From NCBI RefSeq assembly GCF_040954835.1, contig NC_090714.1:5320501-5384500 (forward strand): a stretch of 64,000 bases of DNA. Direction: 5' to 3'. This document shows, one piece after another, positions 1 to 11,125 of this stretch; position 1 is the stretch's first letter; each line of letters begins with the position of its first letter. This DNA comes from Lepisosteus oculatus (lineage: Eukaryota; Chordata; Actinopteri; Semionotiformes; Lepisosteidae). A program made the translations under genes and the position numbers. Below the pieces are notes generated by a model. It was not told the DNA's origin. It saw nothing but the letters and a program-made list of their open reading frames with translations, and did no database searches.

Positions 1-2750
1 TGAAGCCAAAGAGAGCGCAGGGAAAATCCAAAGGTGTCGTCGGACACACAGGCACAGTCTGAAACTGAGAAGGGAGAAGTGAAGCACAGTGAAGCAACGG
101 AAACGAACACCGAGGCCAGAGATAGGACTCTCTAAGGCTGAGCGATCAAGGGGTGGGAAACCAGGTCTTAAATATCCTGAGGGACTGAGGTGAGTAATAC
201 TTAATATCTGACAGGTAGGTCTGATTTTCTACCAGATCACAGTGTCATGGTAGTTGATTCGCAGTTACCTTGTTCCTCGGGAGAGTCTTCCAGTGATCAA
301 GCGGGAGTGAGTATTACGGTACCTCTCCCTTAAGGAGTGACCTATGAGCACCAGGGCTTGAAAGGGCATCAGGAATGGAAAGAGAGCATTAGGTGAGGAG
401 CATGTAGCTCTCTAGCAGGCACCCAGGTTCTTTCCTCTGGTCCATGCACCCCTCCAGTGAACTATGTTTTGAACACTGTCCTGGACCTTTGTGGAATCCA
501 AAGATGCAATGAGATACTGGTTCCTGAAATCCCTCAGAGGCGCAGAAGCTCTGGCAGAAACAGCTGAGAGAGTTCTGGATGGGTACAGACACGTGATTAT
601 CATACATGCCATCGCAGGACAGATCTGTTTTGCCTTCATAAACGTCAGACCTGGAATGAGGAAGAAGACAGTGCATATGATGTTGTAGACGACATGCCAT
701 GCGTGAATGACTGCTACAAAGGTTGAAGTGCCCCTAAATTGCCCATTCTGTAAATCACGAATCTGATTTTTAATAGCCGACATATAGTTTTCAACTCTGA
801 GGTTAACATATTGGTAACAATGTGTAAGGTTTCCTGGAGAATTGTCCATGAAGTTGTAAGGAAAAGTGAATGAAACTCATGATGTCTCTGTGTGTCCCTG
901 GAGAAAAGCCCTTGAAGTCACAGAAATGGACACTCGATGCACCAGTTTTCAATAGACTGTTTTCTAGGGCTGCATACTTTTGACAACTCTACGCACATAC
1001 AGTAATCTTCCTACTCTGTATGTGTACCTGGGCATGGTCCTAAACTCCTGATAGGAGCATCACTTTACCATTTTACATGTGCGTACCATGGCTTCAGATG
1101 TCATCTAATAATGACATCATTTATACATATTTTTATTACAACTATCTACAGAAGCTTATTAACGCCACCAAATAAGAAATATTCATTGCGTTTACATGCA
1201 AAACGTATTTTTTCTCTGAGGTGATGATACGCTTCCGTAATTAAAGGAGACAGCATTGGTTTTAAACGCGAACAATATTGTGTTTATCCGAGATAATTGC
1301 GTTAAAACGCGATTGTTAATTTGTGAACATTATGTACTGTATTAATGTCTTATATCGTCGATAATATTGTACCATTGTACAAGTAGTAGAAGCATTGATT
1401 TTAGCAACAGAAGAATATCGTCACACTCCTCGTTTTGGAAAAAAAAATGTAAAGGAGCACGTGTTTTCTATTTATCCAGTAGAACATCTTGTTTGTTAGT
1501 GAACACTGCAGCGTTAAACGTGGACTGTTGTCGCCGTTTCTGTGACAAGTAGAAATGACACGGCTTTACACAGGTTGATCATCGAATGGAATACATTTAA
1601 GATGACTTGACAGCAAGACTTATGCCTGCTTACTATAACCGTCGGATAACCATCGTCGTCTTTGTACTGAAGTACTGATGAGGTAACCTTATTGAGACTT
1701 TAATTGAATATTTAGGATTTGTTTTCAGTTAAATTGAATTCAAAATGCTTTATTCAACCCCAGGGTTTCACGAAGAGTAAAAGGTTAGAAATTAGAGTCA
1801 GCTTTGTGTCAGAAACTGTTTCAGAATTCCTGTATTTGGAGTTTGGATTAAGCTGTAACAATTATTAAACTGTTGGTGTCTGTTAGTCAATGCCCTCTGT
1901 GATTATTGAACGTCACTCATTGACGGTGGTACCCCAACACTTTTCACTGTATAACCCGTGTGCACTGTATGATACGATATGGAATTTTGATCTCTTTTTA
2001 AATTCATCTAAATGAAGTTGCATCTCTGTCTTAGAGATGACAATTATGAGTTAATATAAAGCTCCTAAATACCTGTCGCACGCTGTTTCCACTAGTTCAT
2101 AGTCATAGACACCCTTTCGTACCACAAGCACTCTTTGTACTAGACTACAGTACCTTTAATATCTTATAAAATATTAGTTATTAATTAATTACATATTAAT
2201 TATGCTCCATTCATTGCAAAACTAGTTATTATATCCTCATCGCTATTCTGTTTTCTATGCATACAGCAGTTCACATTCTATTTACATGCATCGCTTTTGA
2301 TTTTTGCATCTTTAATCTGAGGGATTAAACTTTTTGTGGATCCTTGTCAAACGCCCATGGAAATAAATCATTTCGTGACACCTACTTTTTTAAGGGAACG
2401 AAAGGGATACTCTGTCCAGACACCAGCCAGTGTATAAAACATTTAGATGAATTTTAATCGTTCATGTAGTTTTATAAAAAGTTGTCTTAAGAATCATTTA
2501 AGACATTTTGTTTAAAAAGCAAAAACAACACTTTAACCTCTTTGACACACAACATACTAGCTCCTCCAACTGTACTACAATTTTGAAACTTTATTTTTTA
2601 CTGTCATGTCACAAAAAAAAATAATAGGTCACGTCAATTTGCAAAAAAAGGCTAGAAAAGCGCTTTACAAAGGCGTTTCAGTAGCTTTAATGCTTGAAAT
2701 GAGAGTAAACAGGCGAATCGCCTGGTCTCGGAACTTGGCTTTAGTCTGAA
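1..2750. other. AT-rich DNA with no recognised gene
   Basis: No exon set, tRNA or known repeat could be assigned. The longest open frame, on the minus strand at 412-849 (145 codons), matches no family I recognise and overlaps another open frame on the same strand, so I do not call it a gene. From about 1080 to 2700 the DNA is strongly AT-rich with short homopolymer runs and stops in all frames. Confidence 0.5.
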
Positions 2751-2759
2751 TAAGAGATG

Positions 2760-3240
2760 TACATGGCCGGTATTCTGCGTGGCCGGCCTGGTGGCTTCGC
2801 GGGCTGAACCATCGGACACTTCTAAACTTCAGAGACCAGATCGACTCCCGGAGAGTCGTTTGAGTTGTAGTCGAGCCCCGAGCCTCCCGGCAGTCTGAGA
2901 CCTAGGTCTGAGACCTAATCCCCGGGTGAAGCTCTCATGCTGTCGGGGTGAGTTTGTAAAGGTGGCTGTTCTCTACCACGCCGGCCGTTTTGGGGGGCTC
3001 CATTTTCGGGGCCTTCCAAAACAGGGAAAATGGGGGGTTTAAGTCCTTTATGAATGCATAGATCGGAATTCAATTCGAAAAAGCAGCCCCTTATACCACT
3101 GAGACACCTGCAGGACAGGTGTGGCACTAGCAGTGAAAGAGAGGTGCAGTCCTAACTAAGAGCGACAGGGGTCTCTCTCCAGCACATTTCTCTTGATTCG
3201 ACCAGCAAGCTAAACGAGTCCGGCGAACAGTTTTGTAGGG
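2760..3240. other. GC-richer unclassified segment upstream of the non-coding gene
   Basis: This block is clearly richer in G+C than the AT-rich DNA before it. It holds a short direct repeat near 2894-2918 (two close copies of GTCTGAGACCTA) and runs of G and C. I see no open frame worth calling. It could be an old repeat or the outer part of the CpG-rich promoter at 3.4 kb. Confidence 0.3.
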
Positions 3241-3359
3241 GAACGTCACTGAATTGGGTTCTCTGAAAACCCACAGCCGTTATATGCTTTATGTGTGATT
3301 CAAGTTGAGTTCAAGTTTCTATGTATCTTCAGTAACGTCAGTGTTGAGCCCTTGTAACC

Positions 3360-3475
3360 GAGTGCACAGCTGTCATTCAGGAGCCGAGCCCGCCCCCAGA
3401 GTGACCTTCCTCAGCGGACACGCCCCGTCCACCTGTTCCACAGGTGCGCCCGGCAAGATGGCGGCGGGGTGAGTT
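3360..3475 (+). promoter_or_regulatory. CpG-rich promoter with YY1 motif and first exon
   Basis: A GC-rich stretch carries CCGCCCCC and ACGCCCC boxes and ends in a near-perfect YY1 element, AAGATGGCGGC, at 3455-3465. A strong donor, GTGAGT, follows at 3469. YY1 motifs just downstream of the start site are typical of TATA-less housekeeping and host-gene promoters. The exact start site cannot be read from the sequence. Confidence 0.55.
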
Positions 3476-3530
3476 TCTGCGGCGTGAGGTGCGTTTGCTT
3501 TTTATTTCTAATTTTCTTAATTTAAAATAC

Positions 3531-4090
3531 AAAAACTCAAATTTCACTTTGAGGAAAGTGAGACAAAAATATTTTGTTGTTGCAACTTTTGTTAATCGGA
3601 TTTGTTCCTGTTTAATTTGTGTTTTAGGACGCCGAAATGAGTGTCCTGTCTGTTTGAGCGTGCTCTCGAAGTTTTAGAAGTCTGCATTCAGCGTTCTTAT
3701 ACCACCTTTCATGTAAGTATGTATTTATAAGATAAGGTCTGGTTCTTTTAACGAAAAAAGGCTGTAGTTAACCTTCAAACATTTGCTTTCTGAAGTTAGT
3801 AGCTGTGAAATCTCCGCTTGTCGGATTCGGGCTATAATAACGCTTTCCGCTCCGAAATAATAAAACATTGTAAAGGGTTAATTTAATCATTCGTATGTTT
3901 TTATTTCTCCAGGTGAGAAAAACATGTCAAGAACGAACCTCCAGTTATGAAAGTGTTTTTCCAAGGTAAGTTCTATTTCTACCTTGCACTATACTGTTTG
4001 AATTTGTGCAACTCGACGAGGCAACACGTATTTCCCGACGTTTTAACGCCAGAACGGGTTTATACTGACTATATAACTTCTGCTCCTTTC
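3531..4090 (+). repeat. Tandem duplication, copy 1 (intron plus two exons)
   Basis: The copy runs from the 3' part of intron 1 through exons 2 and 3 into the next intron. It pairs with copy 2 at an offset of about 774 bp. Exons and splice sites are better kept than intron interiors. Exon 3 is 53 nt in both copies. Confidence 0.7.
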
Positions 4091-4304
4091 CTTGTGCCTT
4101 TGTTGAATCGAAATTGAAACTCTACGGCGCTGGTTCTTTTATTTATCTATTAAATCCATTGGGTAAAGGTGGATAATACCAACATATTTGCACGATGGTT
4201 TTCAATGCGTGGAGTTAAATCGAATATGATAAACGCTATGAGTGGTACTTGATCTTAAATTTAGTTTAAAAAATGGATGTTCTGTAAGCCTTTATTCTAA
4301 AAGC

Positions 4305-4925
4305 AAAAACTCAAATTTCACTTTGAGAAAAGTTAGACAAAAATGTATTGTTGTTGCAACTTTTGTTAACTGCATTTGTTTGTCGAATTTGTGTTTTAGG
4401 ACGCCGAAATGAGTTTGAGCGTGCTCTCGAGGTTTTGGAAGACTGCATTCAGCGTTCTTATACTGCCTTTCATGTAAGTATGTTTTTAAAGACGTGGTAT
4501 CTCTAGCTCTGTTTCCTTTAACGAAAAAAGCTGTAATTTATCTTCAGTCACTTGCTGTATAAAGTTGGTAACTGTGTATCTAACTGTTAGTATCTCAGCT
4601 TTGCGGAATCGGGTTATATTTTTGCTTTCCGTTCCGAAATGATCAACTTTTGCAAAGATTAAATGTACTAATTCGTATGTTTTCTTATTTCTCCAGGTGA
4701 CATAAGGATTTCAAAAACCGGCCTCCATTTATGAAGTTTTTTTTCCGAGGTAAGTTTTATTCTTATCTTACGCTATACTATTTATATTTGTGTATTAAAG
4801 ACGACACGTATTTCACAGCTTTTTAACAGCAGAACGATTGTATACCAATGTTATCACTTCTTTTCGTTTAGTTGTGCTCTTGCTGAATACAAATAGGAAA
4901 CACTAAATCGCTGGTTCATTTTATG
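4305..4925 (+). repeat. Tandem duplication, copy 2 (intron plus two exons)
   Basis: This partner of the copy at 3531-4090 has its exons at 4400-4473 and 4697-4749. Exon 2 is 11 nt shorter than in copy 1. Both copies keep ttttag acceptors, GTAAGT donors after exon 2, and tttctccag acceptors before exon 3. Confidence 0.7.
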
Positions 4926-5150
4926 GGTTATTTTATTCATAATAGGCTGAACCTACTTTCTAAATATTGGAGTAGTGTGACTGGGATGTATCTGTGATTT
5001 CTCATGCTGTTACCTATTGGTTTCTTGTTGAATTTGAGCGTGTTTGTATGGTTCTTAATTCAGGCAGCTGAATAGACTTCAGAACTTAGTTAATCGATTC
5101 TGCAAGTCCGATATCTTGTTAACTTGATCCTTTTTCTTTTGCCTTCAGTT

Positions 5151-5525
5151 CTGCGCTCCGACGATCTCCTTTCCAATCCACTCCAGCATCTCGTCGTGCT
5201 TTGGCAGGTTCTTCTTGACAATGTGTGCTTTTTCTTGAATTGTATTTTGATATCTGTGGCTTGATCTGTAATGTACCCTTTGTATACCGAGATATATTAT
5301 TGTTAACCTGCATGTTTCCTGTTGACTGATGTTATTGTATGTGCTGCGGCTCCTGGTTCTCTGCGCTCCGACGATCTCCGGCAATTTATTCTTGACAATG
5401 TGTGCTTTTTCTCACATTTGATTTTTGTTACCAGTTGCTTGATCTGTAATGTCCTGATTCAGTGCTGTATTTCATTCTTGACCTGCATGTTTTCTGTTGA
5501 CTGCTGCTATTGTATTTGCTGTGAA
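5151..5525 (+). repeat. Direct duplication inside the terminal exon
   Basis: Two copies begin CTGCGCTCCGACGATCTCC at about 5151 and 5362, an offset of about 211 bp. Both continue through shared blocks such as TTCTTGACAATGTGTGC and CTTGATCTGTAATGT. The second copy leads directly into the AATAAA poly(A) signal. Confidence 0.75.
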
Positions 5526-5587
5526 TTCTGCAATAAAAACCCTCGTTTCATTGTCTGCATTGTCCTGTATTTTCGAAGGTGTGAAGT

Positions 5588-5626
5588 GTTGTCTTGCAGC
5601 GTGCGCCACGCACCGCAAGGCGACAA
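5588..5626. repeat. Strong hairpin just after the poly(A) site
   Basis: The arms GTTGTC-TTGC-(AG)-CGTGCG and CGCAC-(C)-GCAA-(GG)-CGACAAC fold into an interrupted stem with a very small loop. It lies about 50 bp downstream of AATAAA at 5532. No function is assigned. Confidence 0.6.
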
Positions 5627-5639
5627 CCCATCGCACTGA

Positions 5640-6120
5640 CCTGGAAAAGTGCGAGGACGCCCGCCTTTTTAGATAGTCTGGGGGGAATAGGGTCCCTAGG
5701 AGGGAGCGTGGGTCTAGCCCTGGGGGGAGGAGAAGGGAGGATAGCTCTAGCCAAGCCCCCTCACTCCCAGCAGGAGGGGAAGGCAGGCTGGAGATGGCCT
5801 CGGCCCGAGAGAGAGGAGGCACCCAGGGTGGACTCAGCCCATCAGTCACAGCTTGCAACTGACAGCTTTCTAAGTCCACACCCCAGGAGACCTGCCTCCC
5901 TGCAGGGACCAAAGCCACCACCAACCTGCCATCCTCTCCTGCCGGGAGCGAGTGGGCCTGGCTAGAGCTGCGGTCAATCAGCCAGCCCCCGCCTACCCCT
6001 CTCCAATGAGGGGGTGTGGGCGAGGCTCGGCTTGATTGCTACCAGACCCCGAGAGAAACCCCAGATACTAAGTTTTTTGGCGGGAAAATCTGGACACGCT
6101 TAAAAAGGGGGTAGCCTTTG
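5640..6120. other. GC-rich unclassified block
   Basis: The DNA is G/C-rich and purine-skewed, with G runs. Open frames exist on both strands, as expected from composition, and none resembles a known protein. A split inverted pair (AGTTTTTTGGCGG near 6070 and CCGCCAAAAAACT near 6187) brackets about 100 bp. This may be the edge of an unclassified repeat. Confidence 0.35.
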
Positions 6121-6479
6121 ACCTTTTCAAGTCAAAAAGCGATAGGGCGTCCCCTTGCGGCCACAAACTGTAAGCAAAATCTCTCCGCCAAAAAACTCAC
6201 CAACACCGGGGGTTTTCAGGGCCGAGGGGGTACAGAACTCTGCACAAGAAATCAAAGAACAAAATCAAGGTCCAATCAACAATTTATAAAAATGGCATAC
6301 AAAACAAAGCATTACAATACGTCGGGTGCACAGGCTTCGAAGTGAAAATGAACATGAATTACAAAGTGTCAAAGCACGGCTACATTAATGGTTAACGCTT
6401 TTACAAGTCTACAAAGTACAAAAAGTACAAAAACATTTGAATGCAACTACAAGGAAAAACACAGAAACATACAGCACGT

Positions 6480-7600
6480 TACTGTTTCTCCGAGGCAGCG
6501 ACCGGAATGAAGACTGGAACTTCGTTGCATTTCCTGCAAAACAACAGAAACCAGTATTAGCTGTGCTTTCTCTTACAAACAGGATCTCGGAATGATCCCA
6601 GATAGATTGATCTTCTGTATGGACCGGCATGTTCAGAAGATGAAACGGTTTAAAAAGATTTACAGCTGGAATAAAGCGCTTAGCCTGGTGTAACAGGTAT
6701 TGAAGTACTCAGGCTTACATTTAAAGTTTGAATACCAATGGCACAACAATCAATACAGCTACAGTGAATCGATTAAATAGAAACCCCCACATTATAATGT
6801 TTTTTTTCCGATTTCCATTTAAAGAGCACATTATTTCTCTGTAACAACTTAGCTAAAACATGAATAATGAGCCTAAATATTTCTAGACTCATTGTTTTAA
6901 TTGTAGTGTTGCAATTTGGGAGCCAAAGCGGTTTCTTATTTATCTATATTATGCGCTTTAGTTGAAAAAGATTTCTATGAACATCAGGCCTACAGTGTTG
7001 TCGTTAAAACCACTTCTGACCTGGAGAAATCTAGGGTCGCCAGTTTGAGTCTTTTCACAAGGCGCGCTTATGATACGTGTGAACGAATAAAAAGGTTTAA
7101 ACTTACATCGGTAATTCCAGAAGCTGAGCCAAGCATGTCCTGCCCGCAGACACCAAACTGGAAAAACAAGAACACAAGTATTTAGACCATAATTTAAAAA
7201 TAATTGAAACCAAAGTTTCTCAAAGCTAATCGGAAAACACAAAAAAAGCAGAATTTAGAATTTAAGACCATTGAAACCAATAAGTATTCGTTGCAAGCGA
7301 AATTTTTACCACGAATATAAGAGCAAAAACACAAAATGCTCTGGAAAATAATGAATTTTTTGGATGGATGCACACGCTTGATTTTGTGAACAAAGACTTA
7401 CAATAAAAATGTTATCTAGCTCCCAACGAAAATGCGTGTTTTACCCCTTTCCCCCTGCGAGGTTTACACTACATAATTACATTATTTAAATTTAATCTAC
7501 GTTCAAATAAAAACAAATAAAAAAGAATCACAAAAGACGCGGAACAAACTCACTCAGCTCCGCTCTCTCCAGCAGAACCTGGCGCACAGGTGCGCGGGGC
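6480..7600 (-). ncRNA. Possible minus-strand spliced transcript, convergent with the 3.4-5.6 kb unit
   Basis: This is inferred only from splice signals. A GC-rich candidate first exon ends at 7554 (donor GTGAGT). Candidate exon 2 is 7157-7107 (acceptor tttttccag, donor GTAAGT). Exon 3 is 6665-6577 (acceptor ttattccag, donor GTAAGA). Exon 4 starts at 6533 after ttgttttgcag. The intron between exons 3 and 4 would be only 43 nt, so they may be one exon. Spliced together, exons 3 and 4 carry a 46-codon frame beginning MPVHTEDQSIWDHSEILF that I do not recognise. The 3' end is not defined and no clear AATAAA was found. Confidence 0.3.
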
Positions 7601-7680
7601 GTGGCCTGCGAGAGATGTCATTCGAGTGGGCGTGGCTACAGACTGACGGCATAGTCTTGGCTCCACCTGAAAACGTGTTA
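7555..7680 (-). promoter_or_regulatory. GC-rich promoter-like segment
   Basis: On the minus strand, CCACGCCC and CCACGCCCC boxes (KLF/Sp-like) and GC-rich DNA lie directly upstream of the candidate first exon ending at 7554. The contrast with the AT-rich flanks suggests a small CpG-type promoter. Confidence 0.4.
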
Positions 7681-7689
7681 AAGAAATCG

Positions 7690-9360
7690 AGCATGTTTTC
7701 AGAAGTCTACAGTACATGTGTTACAAGTTTCAAAATCTGTTTTTCCATGGCCATCTGTGTAATCGCAGTTAGTACATTTAATCCTCATTAGTATTTAATA
7801 CTCACAAGAGTGTGAATTACAGAATTATAGAATTTAGAAATATGCAGGCGAGCTGTGGGGTCTAAAGTTCTTTGCAGGACATTTACTGTTGTAGAACCTG
7901 ATCCATCTTAACGCTGCACCAATACGTAATATGTTTAATCTGTAAACATTTATCATACACTCCGTTTACTACCTTTGTTCCCCTTATTAGTCATGCAGCT
8001 AATGTGTTGATTTAAGACGTTTCAAGAACATTATTCGGTTCAAATGAGAGGGCAGTATTCTATACATGGGCCCTGTGGGTTACTGATATCTCTTTGATTA
8101 GATAATTTTATGATGCCATTGCTCAAAAGATGACAGCAATGATGACAATTGGTTTAAACAAAATAGCTGGATTGCCTGTGCCATTCTCCCACAACTCTTT
8201 GTGTATAAAACTTTCAAATACACTTCCCTATGCCATCCTTTCATGGTTCCCTTGGTTCGTGTCAAAATCAGTTCACACTTTATAACTGCAATGTAATTTA
8301 TGTAATTGGTTAATTGCAGTAACTTCTTAACTCTTTGGCATAATTTTGAACAGTAGTGCACTGTACATGGATAAAAGACCAGGAGAGCTGGAGTTTACAA
8401 AAGAGGAGGTGGAAGAATATTTGTTCGAACCCACAGTGACCCCAGACATGAGGAGGAGCTGGAGGCGATGGCTTAACACTCGTTAAACCAGACAGACCCA
8501 CCAGTGCTTTTGAAGAGTCGGAACCTACCTGGCAGGAGATGAATCATTTCCTGTAAAGGTCAAGAGCAGGATCAGCGCCAGACCCTCTGAGATCATGGCT
8601 TAGCTGCCTCCCCTCGCCGCGCCCTTCACTCGTGGTTTCCCAAGTTACATGAGCTTCACCTCTAGCTCCCACCTTCTGGCTCATCCTTTTCGGGGAGTAG
8701 CAGTTCAATGCTCTCAAATCCCATTTGACCAGACTATCACCTCCTTTGCCTTACCGGCGGGTCGACGCAGCAATAACCACAGGCTGCTACTCCTCCAGAC
8801 CTTCCTTGCGTCTCAATGTCACTACTTGATCTCTCCAGGAGCCTCCCTGCTCCCTCCCTGATCTGGAGCCTCCTGCTCCCTCACTGTAGCCACTGGTCCT
8901 CTCATGACCAGCCAAGCTCTTGGACTTCCAGGTCCACTTTAGGCCCTGACATCATCTCCTGGCACCACTGGGCTGTGCCTCACTCTCACACTCGGACTCA
9001 ACTCACTCCTTACACCAAGTCTCCTGCATCTCCCTCTCAGGCTGAGACTCGACACACACACAACCTCTCAGTGCCTCACTCTCGTGTCCTAGACTGTGTA
9101 CATGCAGCTGCCGGCACCTTATCTGGGTTTCTTACACTGCAGCTGCCACTCTGCTCTCACATCTGACAGACCTGTTCTTTCCAGCTGTTATTATTAGACA
9201 CAGCTTCGGCCTGGTGACTCTCACTGCTGTGCCTCAGCCTGCATGTTAACAGGAGACCTGTTCTCATGTCTCCTCTGGTCTGCCACTAACTCAGGACTGA
9301 CATCCTGGCTTCAACGCTGGCAGGGAAGTTTTCAAAATCCCACCTCCAGCTGAATCTCCT
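7690..9360. other. Intergenic DNA, no gene recognised
   Basis: The segment at 7690-8340 is AT-rich. From about 8600 to 9330 it is C/T-rich on the plus strand, with CTCC and CACACTC-type simple composition, and gives long but low-complexity open frames. I see no family signature. Confidence 0.4.
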
Positions 9361-9364
9361 GAGA

Positions 9365-9700
9365 TTTCAAACACTCTTCAGCTGTGGTCACACATAGTCC
9401 TCTATTGAGAGCTCTGCCGCTCTGCCTCTCTGCTAAACAGCCTGTATGACACCACAGGTGCTTCATACCAAAAGAGCAGAACTCAGCAAATCTCAAGCAA
9501 TTCAGAAATATTTCACACCTTAATAAATAAGGTAGGATTTGTTTTGCAATCTGCAAAGTAGGTTGACTAGGTTCTTGTTAAACAATTCTATTGATACATC
9601 TGTTCAAGAGGGTGGAGTTTAATCCTGCAATATCTAGAATCTTAGTCTGGCTGCCTAGAACATGCTAACATCATTTCGATGATCAGAGGAAGTGCAAAGC
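9365..9700 (+). repeat. Direct repeat, copy 1
   Basis: This pairs with the copy at 9952-10260, about 587 bp downstream. Shared blocks include TTTCAAACACTCTTCAGCTG, GGTGCTTCATACCAAAAGAG and GATACATCTGTTCAA. The homology continues weakly into CTGGCTGC..GAACATGCTA. Source family unknown. Confidence 0.75.
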
Positions 9701-9951
9701 AAAATCAAGGAGTCCTAGCAGTCCTATGGTTAGATCCAGCCATTTCCTATGGAACCATACTGTATCTCTCAAGCTAGTTGTCACCAAGTTAAAGACCTAC
9801 TGTACCACATTCCAGCTAGGTCATACTGCTTCAACATAAAAGTCAAGAGCAAGGACTTTTTCACAGCCTAGTAGAGGTTGGTGGTATTAAACATTCTATG
9901 AACACAGCAGTGGAAAAGATCCAGCAAATGACATCCAGTGGGCTCCAGTTA

Positions 9952-10260
9952 TTTCAAACACTCTTCAGCTGTGGTTACACATAGTTCTCTATTGAGAGCT
10001 CTGCCTCCCTGCCAAATGCACCCCATATAACATCACAGGTGCTTCATACCAAAAGAGCAGAACTCGGCAAATCTCAAGCAATTCAAAAACATTTCACTTC
10101 TTTATGTGGAAGGTAAAATTTGTTTTTGCCGTTTTGGTAAGTGGGTTGACTAGGTTCATGTTGAACAACAATTCTATTGATACATCTGTTCAAATGTACT
10201 GTATGGCATTTCAGGAGTGTCTGGCTGCTGGGAACATGCTAGCATCATTTGGAAAAGAGC
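9952..10260 (+). repeat. Direct repeat, copy 2
   Basis: Second copy of the unit at 9365-9700, separated from it by about 250 bp of other DNA. Indels and substitutions are scattered throughout, so the duplication is not recent. It lies next to the LINE-like fragment at 10.5-11.1 kb. Confidence 0.75.
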
Positions 10261-10510
10261 TGACCCAGAAGAATGACAGGGCATGGTGCACAGGGAGGAT
10301 AGGATGGTTGAGAATAGCTGGCAAAGTAAAGCAGAGCAAATGAAGATGCAGGGCATCTGGATACACTGGGTATAAGGGAGTGATCATTGACCTGGCAAAG
10401 ACATTTGGAACATGGGTGAACAAGGGATCAGATTTCTGTTTGCTCAGTTTATGAAGTTCTGCCCACATCAACAGGCCTCCATACATGGCAGAGAGTCCTA
10501 ATTTCACACT

Positions 10511-11125
10511 GTGCAGAAGGCCAGCAAGTCAAAGAATGAGCTCTCCTTCTGTCAAGCACGTTTGTCAGATGGGAGATTTAGGTGGCAACATGAACAGATA
10601 CTCACACAGCTGGCAAATGGACTAGAGGTGGCCAATGGAAAGCCAAAACAGCTTCCTCAGGGCTCTTATTTTACCCCTTCGTCAGGTCAGGACAGGGTGT
10701 GGTAAAGGTGGCAAAGGACAAAGGGGTCTTCACAACAGCAAACAACTGGGAAATGAAGGTAGATCTTAAAGAAAATAACCAGCACCAGTCTTAGGCCAGA
10801 CATCATTCTTTAGTCTAGAGATACAAAGCAGGGAGCTCTCATTGAATTGACAGTACACTGGGGGAAGAGGATAGAAGAAGCACATGAGCTGAAGCTCGGG
10901 AAATATCAGTCCCTCATCTTCAAGTGTCAGCAAAACGGATGGAGAGCATGGAGTGTCCCAGCTGAAGCTGGCTGTAGGCATTTTGTGGGACAGTCATTTT
11001 GGAGAGGCCTGGGGCTGCTTGGTGTCAAACAAGCAGCAAAGAGAAAGTCAGTGGCCAAGGTCTGTGAGCAAGTAAGTGCAGCATCCAGATGGATCTGGAT
11101 CACAAGGAATGAGCTTTGGCTGTAG
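10511..11125 (+). mobile_element. Decayed non-LTR retrotransposon ORF fragment (RT C-terminal region)
   Basis: Two open blocks on the plus strand resemble the region downstream of the reverse transcriptase domain in fish retrotransposon ORFs as I remember them. One, near 10535-10650, reads ..LSFCQARLSDGRFRWQHEQIL.. with the (L.xGRYRWRHDxVL)-like motif. The other, at 10847-11125, contains KYQSLIFKCQQNGWRAW and AEAGCRHFVGQSFWRGLGLL, then an A..S.W.W motif before a stop. The blocks are in different frames with degraded sequence between them, and no upstream polymerase core was recognised, so this is a fragment. The clade is uncertain. Confidence 0.5.

Larger units (their letters stand above)
3440..5560 (+). 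ncRNA. Spliced, apparently non-coding gene with tandemly duplicated exons
   Basis: I infer this unit from splice signals and internal homology, not from a protein match. Exon 1 ends at 3468 (donor GTGAGT). Exon 2 is 3628-3712 and exon 3 is 3913-3965. Related copies of both follow at 4400-4473 and 4697-4749, with matching acceptors and donors. The last exon begins at 5149 and holds its own internal duplication (about 5151-5330 against 5362-5520). AATAAA at 5532-5537 gives a likely poly(A) signal. Joining exon 1 to exon 2 gives a frame that stops after seven codons (MAAGTPK), and no longer frame persists, so I call it non-coding. The layout resembles snoRNA host genes: YY1 start, short exons, poor coding capacity. 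However, no convincing box C/D or H/ACA snoRNA was found in its introns. It could instead be a decayed gene. Confidence 0.5.

Noticed and set aside
412-849. 145-codon minus-strand open frame
   Set aside because: No recognisable family, domain or splice context, and a second long frame overlaps it on the same strand. Not enough to call a gene.
3469-5148. snoRNAs in the introns of the non-coding gene
   Set aside because: No box C (TGATGA) with a paired box D, and no convincing two-hairpin H/ACA layout, was found by eye. A covariance search could change this.
9365-10260. Pair of long terminal repeats
   Set aside because: The space between the copies is too short for coding sequence, and no TG..CA ends, primer-binding site or target duplication was seen.
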